This document shows, piece by piece, positions 58,005 through 64,000 of a stretch of DNA of 64,000 bases; the stretch's first letter is position 1, and each line of letters opens with the position of its first letter. The position numbers and the translations under genes are program-made. The notes under the pieces are model-generated. The model worked only from the letters and a program-made list of their open reading frames with translations, searched no databases and had not been told where the DNA came from. Source of the stretch: Achromobacter sp. B7 (lineage in GTDB: Bacteria > Pseudomonadota > Gammaproteobacteria > Burkholderiales > Burkholderiaceae_B); assembly GCF_003600685.1 (NCBI RefSeq), contig NZ_CP032084.1, forward strand, positions 5,208,001 through 5,272,000, read 5' to 3'.

Positions 58005-58106
58005 AATCCCGAAAAGAAAGGCAGGGACTTTCCCAGGTGTGCCTGTCCCCTCTTGTGTGTTTGAATTCAGCAAATATTCAAATTCATCCCAAGAGGAGAC
58101 AAAACC

Positions 58107-59105
58107 ATGCACGCGATGCGTCTAATGCAAGCGGCCGCCCTGGCCGCGTTCGCCGTTGGCGGTTCGGCCGCCAACGCCGCCGATACCTGCTCGAACCGTG
58201 GCGATCTGGACCAGATGTACTGCGACGCCAACAAGGATCTGGTGGCGGACACACCCTCCGACGCCTCCAAGCTGAAGACACCGTCGACCCTGGTGTTCAC
58301 CTACACCCCCGTGGAAGACCCGGCGGTGTACGAAGACATTTTCAAGCCCTTCACCAAGCACCTGTCCGAATGCACGGGCAAGCGCGTTGTGTTCTATCAG
58401 GTGCAAAGCAACGCCGCTGAAATCGAAGCCATGCGCTCGGGTCGCCTGCACGTGGGCGGCTTTTCGACCGGCCCCACCGCCTTCGCCGTGAACATTGCCG
58501 GCGCGGTGCCGTTTGCCGTCAAAGGCTATGCCGACGGCTTCCAGGGCTACAACCTGATCGTCATCGTCAAAAAAGACAGCCCCTACCAGAAGCTGACGGA
58601 CCTGAAGGGCAAGAAGCTGGCTCACACCGCGCCGTCGTCGAACTCGGGCCACATGGCGCCCGTGGCCCTGTTTCCCAAGGAAGGCCTGACCCCGGACAAG
58701 GATTACAAGGTGATCTTCTCGGGCAAGCACGACCAGTCCGTCATGGGCGTCAATTCCGGCGACTACGACGCCGCCGCCGTGGCGTCGGACGTGTTCAAGC
58801 GCATGGTTGAACGCGGCCAGGTCAAGGAAGCCGACTTCCGCGTCATCTACCGTAGCGAAAAATTCCCGACTTCGTCGTTCGCCTACGCGCATGACCTGGA
58901 GCCCAAATTCCGCGACCAGATGCTCAAGTGCTTCTACGACTACCGCTTCCCCGCGGAAATGTCCAAGGCCTTCGATGGCGCCGACCGCTTCTATCCGGTG
59001 ACCTACCAGAAGGACTGGGCCATCGTCCGCCAGGTGGCTGAATCGGGTGGCGAAAGCTTCAACCGCGCCGCCTACGACCGCGAATCCGCCAAGAGCAAGA
59101 AGTAA
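58107..59105 (+). CDS. phnD: Phosphonate/phosphite ABC transporter substrate-binding protein (PhnD-like)
   Basis: A 332-residue periplasmic receptor. The signal peptide ends around AANA; then LVFTYTPVEDPAVYEDIFKPFTKHLSE (PhnD start), the ligand loop HTAPSSNSGHMAP that binds the phosphonate group, and VNSGDYDAAAVASDVFKRM follow. GAGGAG lies 12 bases before the ATG. Pair-wise Cys residues in the N-terminal extension (DTCSNRGDLDQMYC) may form a disulfide. It is first gene of a D-C-E-E operon. The ligand could be phosphonate, phosphite or another phosphate ester. Confidence 0.9.
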   Translation: MHAMRLMQAAALAAFAVGGSAANAADTCSNRGDLDQMYCDANKDLVADTPSDASKLKTPSTLVFTYTPVEDPAVYEDIFKPFTKHLSECTGKRVVFYQVQSNAAEIEAMRSGRLHVGGFSTGPTAFAVNIAGAVPFAVKGYADGFQGYNLIVIVKKDSPYQKLTDLKGKKLAHTAPSSNSGHMAPVALFPKEGLTPDKDYKVIFSGKHDQSVMGVNSGDYDAAAVASDVFKRMVERGQVKEADFRVIYRSEKFPTSSFAYAHDLEPKFRDQMLKCFYDYRFPAEMSKAFDGADRFYPVTYQKDWAIVRQVAESGGESFNRAAYDRESAKSKK

Positions 59106-59111
59106 TCCAGC

Positions 59112-59882
59112 ATGACGACGTCGCTACGCATTTCCGGCCTGGTCAAGGAATACCGGGCCGGCCGGCCGGTTCTCAATGGCATCAACCTTGAAATCGCCGG
59201 CCAGGGCCTGACCGCCATCATCGGCCCTTCCGGCACCGGCAAAAGCACGCTTCTGCGTTGCATCAACCGGCTGATCGAACCCACCCAGGGCGAGATCGTG
59301 TTGCAGTCCAAGGAAGGCGCCGTGGACCTGGCCCGCGTGCGTGGCGCGTCGTTGCGCCGCGCACGCCGGCGCATCGGCATGGTGTTCCAGGAATACAACC
59401 TGGTCGAACGCCTGACCGTGATGGAAAACCTGCTGACGGGCCGGCTGGGCTATACCTCGGCGCTCAAGGCATGGATGCGCCGCTTTGAGCCCGAAGACAT
59501 CGAGCACGCCTACAAGCTGCTCGATACCGTTGGGCTGGCCGGTTTTGCCGACCAGCGCGCCGATGCGCTGTCGGGCGGCCAGCGCCAGCGCGTGGGCATC
59601 GCCCGCGCCCTGATGCAGCGCCCGCAGCTGCTGCTGGCCGACGAGCCGACCTCGTCGCTGGACCCGAAGACGTCCGTTGAAATCATGGAGCTGCTGTCCG
59701 ACCAGGGCAGCGCCACCGGCATCCCCGTCATCGTCAACATCCACGACGTGGAACTGGCGCGCCGCTACGCCACGCGCATCGTCGGCATGTCTGGCGGGCA
59801 CGTGGTCTACGACGGCGACGGCCAGGGGCTGGACGCCACCATGCTCAAGACCATCTACGGAGGCGAGTCTTGGCTGGAATGA
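59112..59882 (+). CDS. phnC: Phosphonate ABC transporter ATP-binding protein (PhnC-like)
   Basis: A 256-residue ATPase with Walker [10 protein letters not shown], the PhnC-type segment [28 protein letters not shown], signature [19 protein letters not shown], Walker [13 protein letters not shown] and the H-loop [18 protein letters not shown]. It sits 6 bp after phnD and overlaps the first permease gene by four bases (ATGA). Confidence 0.93.
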   Translation: MTTSLRISGLVKEYRAGRPVLNGINLEIAGQGLTAIIGPSGTGKSTLLRCINRLIEPTQGEIVLQSKEGAVDLARVRGASLRRARRRIGMVFQEYNLVERLTVMENLLTGRLGYTSALKAWMRRFEPEDIEHAYKLLDTVGLAGFADQRADALSGGQRQRVGIARALMQRPQLLLADEPTSSLDPKTSVEIMELLSDQGSATGIPVIVNIHDVELARRYATRIVGMSGGHVVYDGDGQGLDATMLKTIYGGESWLE

Positions 59883-60763
59883 CGCACCCCCGGGGCAGCC
59901 GCCCCTTTGCCATGTCCGGGCGCGCCAAGGCGGGCTTGGTGTTGCTGGTGATCTACACCCTCTATGCGGGCGCGCAGCTGGATTTCAGCTGGGCGCGCTT
60001 TGAAACCGGCATGGGACACGCGTCGACGTTTCTTTCGCGCATGTTTCCGCCCAATTTCGAAAAGCCCGCCACCTTGTGGAAGGGCATCGCCGAAAGTCTG
60101 GAAATTGCCGTGCTGGCCTCGGTGCTGGGCATTCTGTTCGCCCTGCCCGTGGGCCTGCTTGGCGCGCGCAACATGATGCCTGCCTGGGTGTCCTGGCCCG
60201 CGCGTTCGCTGGTGGCCCTGTGCCGCGCGCTGCACCCGGTCATCGTCGCCATCCTGTTCGTGAAGGCCGTGGGCTTTGGCGCGCTGGCGGGCATCCTGGC
60301 GTTGACGGTGGCGTCCATCGGTTTCATCGGCAAGCTGTTCACCGAGGCCATCGAAGAGATCTCGCTCAAGCAGGTGGAAGCGGTGCGCGCCAGCGGCGCG
60401 TCGTTCGCCAACGTGATCATCTTTGGCGTGCTGCCGCAGGTGTTCGCGCGCTTTATCGGCTTTGCCACCTACCAGTTCGACTCAAACCTGCGCAACTCCA
60501 CCATGGTGGGCATCGTGGGCGCGGGCGGCGTGGGCGGCACGCTGTTCTCGGCGTTCCAGCGCTTTGACTACGACTTCGTCAGCGCCATCCTGCTGACCTT
60601 GATTGCCATCATCATGCTGGGCGAAATCATCGCGGGCTTCGTGCGCGCTGTATTCCTGGACAACCTGGGGTTCGACCGCATCCTGCAAGGCCGCTTTGCC
60701 GGCGCGCGAGGCATCGGTACCGGCAAACCGCCGGTGGCCCGCAAGGCGGAGGTGGAAGAATGA
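59879..60763 (+). CDS. phnE: Phosphonate ABC transporter permease (PhnE-like, copy 1)
   Basis: A 294-residue permease with about six helices and a PhnE EAA loop ([66 protein letters not shown]). ATG 59879 overlaps the phnC stop. It probably forms a heterodimeric pore with the second permease. Confidence 0.92.
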   Translation: MTHPRGSRPFAMSGRAKAGLVLLVIYTLYAGAQLDFSWARFETGMGHASTFLSRMFPPNFEKPATLWKGIAESLEIAVLASVLGILFALPVGLLGARNMMPAWVSWPARSLVALCRALHPVIVAILFVKAVGFGALAGILALTVASIGFIGKLFTEAIEEISLKQVEAVRASGASFANVIIFGVLPQVFARFIGFATYQFDSNLRNSTMVGIVGAGGVGGTLFSAFQRFDYDFVSAILLTLIAIIMLGEIIAGFVRAVFLDNLGFDRILQGRFAGARGIGTGKPPVARKAEVEE

Positions 60764-61584
60764 ACGCCCATGCCTCAAGCCTGAATCCGCCCGGCTCGCC
60801 GCGTGTGTGGCAGCGCTACAGCATGGGCCAGCGGCTGCTGCGCTTTGCGCTGTACCTGCTGGTGGTGGCAGCCATCGCGCAGGCCATACGCGGCGTGGAG
60901 GTCATACCGGAATTCCTGTATGACGCGCCCGAGCAGATGGCCGACCTGTTCCGCCGCATGTGGCCGATCGACTGGGCCTACTACCCGGACGGCGTGCACA
61001 ACGCGCTGATCGAAACGCTGCACATCGCCACGCTGGGCACCATCCTGTCCGTCTTCATGGCAGTGCCGGTGGGCCTGCTGGCGGCCAACAACCTGACGCC
61101 CAGCAAAACCATCAACATGCTGGCGCAATTGATCCTGGTGTCCAGCCGGTCGGTCAATTCGCTGGTATGGGCGCTGCTGTTCATCGCCATCTTCGGACCG
61201 GGCGCGCTGGCCGGCACGCTGGCGATTGCGTTCCGCTCGATCGGGTTCGTGGGCAAGCTGGTGGGCGAAGCCATCGAAGAAGCGCAGCGCGGGCCGATCG
61301 AAGCGGTTACCGCCACGGGGGCCAGCAAGGCGTCCGTGCTTTGGTATGCCTACTGGCCGCAGATCCGCCCGGCGTTCTGGTCCATCGTGCTGCTGCGCTG
61401 GGACATCAACGTGCGCGAGTCCGCCGTGCTGGGGCTGGTGGGCGCGGGCGGTATCGGCATGGCGCTGGATACGGCGCTGAACCTGTTCCAGTGGGATCGC
61501 GTGGCGCTGGTGCTGGCCGCCATCTTTGTGGTGGTCGTGCTGGCCGAAATCATCATCACGCAGGCGCGCAAGCGCATCCTGTAA
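60760..61584 (+). CDS. phnE: Phosphonate ABC transporter permease (PhnE-like, copy 2)
   Basis: A 274-residue permease, distinct from copy 1 but with the same EAA loop pattern (VGEAIEEAQRGPIEAVTATGASKASVLWYAYWPQIRPAFWSIVLLRWDINVRESAVLGLVGAGGIG). It starts with an ATGA overlap and ends the operon 52 bp before a terminator. Two-permease phn systems are common in betaproteobacteria. No C-P lyase or phosphonatase genes follow. Confidence 0.92.
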   Translation: MNAHASSLNPPGSPRVWQRYSMGQRLLRFALYLLVVAAIAQAIRGVEVIPEFLYDAPEQMADLFRRMWPIDWAYYPDGVHNALIETLHIATLGTILSVFMAVPVGLLAANNLTPSKTINMLAQLILVSSRSVNSLVWALLFIAIFGPGALAGTLAIAFRSIGFVGKLVGEAIEEAQRGPIEAVTATGASKASVLWYAYWPQIRPAFWSIVLLRWDINVRESAVLGLVGAGGIGMALDTALNLFQWDRVALVLAAIFVVVVLAEIIITQARKRIL

Positions 61585-61636
61585 GCGCTGCTTCCTGAAT
61601 TACGCTTGTCGGTTTCCCCTGACCAGCGCTCCTTGG

Positions 61637-61665
61637 CGCCGCCCTTGAAAAAAGGCGGCGTTTTT
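61637..61665 (+). terminator. Intrinsic terminator of the PhnDCEE operon
   Basis: CGCCGCCCTT and AAAGGCGGCG pair around a GAAA tetraloop (one C-A mismatch), followed by TTTTTCTTTT. Confidence 0.88.
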
Positions 61666-61802
61666 CTTTTGTCCCGGCAACAGTGGCTTGTTGTGCACCG
61701 CGAATGGCGACTATGCTCGATGTGACCAAAATATGAACCGTCATCAAATCCGCCCCTTTGCTTGATTAAGATCTCGGCTTTTGCCGTCGGACACCCACCG
61801 CC

Positions 61803-63461
61803 ATGTCGGAACAGGAATTGAAACTGCACGTGCCCGCCGCGACGCGCCAGGCCGTCCAGAACGAAGTCAAGCAACGCGATGCCACGCGCATCCGTCTGCA
61901 CGCCATGTACTTCGACACGCCCGAACGCGAGCTGGCGCGGGCGCGCATTGCCATCCGGCTGCGTCAGGAAGGCCCGGACTGGGTGCAGACCCTGAAGATG
62001 CCCGGCATCAACGCCATTACGCGCATCGAACTGAACCACCCCCGCCCCGGCCCCGTGCTGGACCTGTCCGTCTATGCCGGCACCGAAGTCGAAGAGGCGC
62101 TGGCCGCAATCAAGGGCGAACTGGGCCTGCGCTATGAAACCGACGTGCTGCGGCTGCTGCGCAAGGTCCGCACCCGTTACGGCACGGTCGAACTGGCCTT
62201 TGACACCGGCATCCTGCGCGCGGGCGCGCTGGAGCTGCCGATTTCCGAACTGGAATTCGAGCTGATGTCGGGCCGCCCCGCCGCCATCTTCGCGGTGGCG
62301 CGTGGCTGGCAACAGCGCCACAGCCTGGTGCTGGACCCGCGCAGCAAGTCCGAACGCGGCGACGCGCTGGCGCAACTGGCCCACAAGCTTGCCGTTGAAG
62401 ACGCCAACCCGGGCGACGATCTGGAAGCGCGCCGGGCCCAAGCCATTGCGCAATTCTGGGCACCGCGCGGCGCGGCCCCGGTCAAGCTGCGCGAAGACAT
62501 GACGGCCCCGCAAGCCCTGGGCCGCATCGCCGCCGAATGCCTGGACCAGATCGCGCGCAACGCCGCCGTGTTGGCCGAAGTCGATACCGAAGGCGTCTAC
62601 CGCGCCGGCAATTCCGAACACGTGCACCAGCTGCGCGTGGGCGTGCGCCGCTTGCGCTCGGCCTGGAAGCTGTTCGACGGCTGGGTCGCGCCGGTGCCGG
62701 ACACGCTGCTGCAAGGCGTGCGCACGCACTTTGCCGCCTTTGGCGCCAACCGCGACCAGGACGTGCTGAACGAAACGGTGGCGCCCGCGCTGATCCACGC
62801 AGGCATGCCGGTGATTCCGATGGAAGCCGCGCCGCCTGAACAGGACGCGCGGACGATTGCCGCCGGCAAGGCATTCCAGGCCTGGCTGCTGGAGCTGCTG
62901 GAATGGAGCCTGGATGTGCCGCCCGCGTTGCCATCCGGGGGCGCACAGGCCGTGGCCAATGGCACGCCCAGCGATGCCGCGCCCGAACCGGCCATCCGGC
63001 TGGAAGGCGGCCTGGCCGCCACCAGCGTGAAGCCGACCATCATCCCCATGCTGGCGCCCGAACCCGACCCGCACCACCTGCGCAAGCAGCTGGCGCGGCG
63101 CCTGCACCGCTGGCACAGCAAGGTGGCGGAACAGGGCACGCAGTTCGCCAAACTGGATATCCCCACGCGCCATGAATTGCGCAAGCGTGGCAAGCGGCTG
63201 CGCTACAGCCTGGCGTTTGCCGAATCGCTGCTGCCGGCCGCCAAGCTGCGCGGCTATCGCAAGCTGTTGTCCCGCGTGCAGGACGTGCTGGGCGAAATCA
63301 ATGACCTGGCCGTCGCCAAGGACTATTACGAGTCGTGCACCGCCACGCATCCGCAAGCCTGGTTCGCGCTGGGCTGGATCAGCGCGCGCCTTGAAGAGCT
63401 GGCCGTGGACGCACAAAAGGCCTTCGACGCCCTGGCGAAAAGCAAGCCTTTCTGGCGCTAG
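61803..63461 (+). CDS. CYTH-CHAD domain protein
   Basis: A 552-residue cytoplasmic protein. The N-terminal CYTH (triphosphate tunnel metalloenzyme) domain, about residues 1-205, has the ExExK motif (EQELK) and tunnel strands with paired basic/acidic residues (IAIRLRQEG, VQTLKMPG, YGTVELAFDTG). CYTH proteins hydrolyse inorganic triphosphate or related compounds. The C-terminal CHAD domain (about 235-548) is helical with conserved His/Arg pairs (HVHQLRVGVRRLRSAWKLF, RHELRKRGKRLRYSLAF) and binds polyphosphate. A Pro/Ala-rich insert (about 375-415) interrupts CHAD. The combination suggests polyphosphate-linked metabolism. It is a single-gene unit. Confidence 0.9.
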   Translation: MSEQELKLHVPAATRQAVQNEVKQRDATRIRLHAMYFDTPERELARARIAIRLRQEGPDWVQTLKMPGINAITRIELNHPRPGPVLDLSVYAGTEVEEALAAIKGELGLRYETDVLRLLRKVRTRYGTVELAFDTGILRAGALELPISELEFELMSGRPAAIFAVARGWQQRHSLVLDPRSKSERGDALAQLAHKLAVEDANPGDDLEARRAQAIAQFWAPRGAAPVKLREDMTAPQALGRIAAECLDQIARNAAVLAEVDTEGVYRAGNSEHVHQLRVGVRRLRSAWKLFDGWVAPVPDTLLQGVRTHFAAFGANRDQDVLNETVAPALIHAGMPVIPMEAAPPEQDARTIAAGKAFQAWLLELLEWSLDVPPALPSGGAQAVANGTPSDAAPEPAIRLEGGLAATSVKPTIIPMLAPEPDPHHLRKQLARRLHRWHSKVAEQGTQFAKLDIPTRHELRKRGKRLRYSLAFAESLLPAAKLRGYRKLLSRVQDVLGEINDLAVAKDYYESCTATHPQAWFALGWISARLEELAVDAQKAFDALAKSKPFWR

Positions 63462-63829
63462 GCCAGGCCGCGCGCGGCTGCGCCACGCGCGTCGGCGCGG
63501 TGGCCCCTGCGTGCGCGAATCGGTTGCGGGGGCAGTGCCTGACGGGTGCGTCGGCGCCTCGGCCCGTCTACCGCATCTTCGCGACAAACGCCCGCGCGCC
63601 TTGCACCTGGACACGCATCTAGCAAGGCGTTTCAAAAAAGGGGCCAGAATCAGCAACGGGTCAGCTTGCTGTCAATTTGTCGACATTAACGGCGTCAATA
63701 CTGGATCGCTGTCGCCCGGCCGCCCTGCGCCGGACGCATTCGTGGCCCGCAGCATCCCGCCCGACATTCGTCCTGTGTGACGGCACGACGGCCCTTGCGG
63801 GCCGTCAGCCCATCCACAACGACCGAACC
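63462..63829. other. 368-bp intergenic region
   Basis: No gene supported. It contains a strong hairpin at 63787-63806 and a less GC-rich stretch around 63615-63700 that presumably holds the promoter of the following lipoprotein gene. Frames here have no ribosome-binding site or recognisable motif. Confidence 0.4.
63787..63806. other. Perfect 8-bp stem hairpin before the lipoprotein gene
   Basis: GACGGCCC and GGGCCGTC pair around a TTGC loop, ending 23 bp before the ATG at 63830. No T tract follows, so it is more likely a leader structure affecting translation than a terminator. Confidence 0.5.
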
Positions 63830-64000
63830 ATGGAAACCCAATCCCCCTTGCTCGCCCATGCAAGACGAGGCCTTGCGGCCTTATGCGCCTTGTCGCTGGT
63901 GTTCGCGCTGTCCGCTTGCGGCGGCGACGACAACGACTCTGACGAACCGGCTCCTGCTCCGCCCACCACGACGCCCACCCCGCCCGCGCCCCCTGCCGCG
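63830..64000 (+). CDS. Lipoprotein, N-terminal part (runs off the window)
   Basis: The first 57 codons of a gene cut by the window edge. A basic start (HARRGLAALC), a hydrophobic stretch and the lipobox LSAC (Cys at 30) followed by GGDDNDSDE show an outer-membrane-directed lipoprotein. The next residues form a Pro/Thr/Ala-rich linker (PAPAPPTTTPTPPAPP), typical of a tether before a folded extracellular or periplasmic domain. That domain is not visible, so no function is given. Confidence 0.7.
   Translation, partial: METQSPLLAHARRGLAALCALSLVFALSACGGDDNDSDEPAPAPPTTTPTPPAPPAA

Noticed and set aside
58018..58055. Hairpin GGGAC...GTCCC before the phnD-like gene
   Set aside because: The stem needs a six-base bulge and there is no T tract. 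It is too weak to call a terminator or repeat element.
61350..63656. Long minus-strand open frame (about 768 codons) opposite the CYTH-CHAD gene
   Set aside because: It arises from high GC at third positions of the real gene. The translation is Arg/Gln/Gly/His-rich without domains, and it also runs through the terminator and the phnE end.

Overview
The window is about 64 kb of GC-rich chromosomal DNA with densely packed genes and no tRNA, rRNA, CRISPR array or insertion sequence that I can recognise. The gene content points to a betaproteobacterium of the order Burkholderiales, most likely the Alcaligenaceae (Achromobacter/Bordetella-like). The signs are an orphan Bug-type solute receptor, many sugar-acid and aromatic-acid uptake operons, groES-groEL under a CIRCE element, and the order ribB(A)-ribH-nusB-thiL-pgpA-pncC. 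The genus is an inference; the order is fairly safe.

Layout. 1-4.5 kb: small envelope proteins, a DUF1254 protein, an outer-membrane barrel, and a GtrB-type glycosyltransferase whose last 35 residues look like the C-terminus of the lipid A palmitoyltransferase PagP. 4.9-11.4 kb: a tripartite RND efflux system (pump, adaptor, outer-membrane factor) around a TetR-type repressor, with two matching 24-bp dyads over the two outward promoters. 11.5-14.6 kb: a lipoprotein and a two-gene RNA-repair module (RNA ligase plus HD-domain/polynucleotide kinase). 14.7-27.8 kb: sugar-acid catabolism. It holds an IclR regulator fused to an SMP-30-like propeller, an RraA-like protein, an SnoaL-like and a Dabb protein, a ketoglutarate-semialdehyde-type dehydrogenase, L-talarate/galactarate dehydratase, a Bug receptor, two tandem LacI regulators, a GudP-like carrier, a dehydratase gene with a large internal deletion, and mannonate dehydratase. 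28-30.1 kb: groES-groEL. 30.4-38.8 kb: a YihY-type protein, then a LysR regulator, 3-hydroxyanthranilate dioxygenase, ACMS decarboxylase and a Liv-type ABC importer. 38.8-48.9 kb: nine co-oriented genes for a second sugar-acid route (FadR-type regulator, TRAP importer, SDR, FAH-family hydrolase, UxaA-type dehydratase, UxuB-type reductase, Ldh-type dehydrogenase). 49-56.1 kb: housekeeping genes (dgkA, NDH-2, pyrF, pncC, pgpA, thiL, nusB, ribH, ribBX). 56.3-61.6 kb: a HAD phosphatase, an IclR regulator and a PhnDCEE-type importer. 61.8-64 kb: a CYTH-CHAD protein and the start of a lipoprotein gene.

How the parts work together. The two sugar-acid blocks complement each other. The UxuB-type reductase in the second block and UxuA in the first would together take fructuronate to 2-keto-3-deoxygluconate. 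The SDR/FAH pair suggests that deoxy-keto acids are then oxidised and cleaved without phosphorylation. The aromatic block removes 3-hydroxyanthranilate down to 2-aminomuconate semialdehyde, probably under LysR control through a dyad placed as LysR activator sites usually are. Points most worth a second look are the RNA-repair pair, the regulator-propeller fusion, the glycosyltransferase-PagP chimera, the heptamer tandem repeat before the FAH gene, the internally deleted dehydratase, and the SDR/FAH operon.
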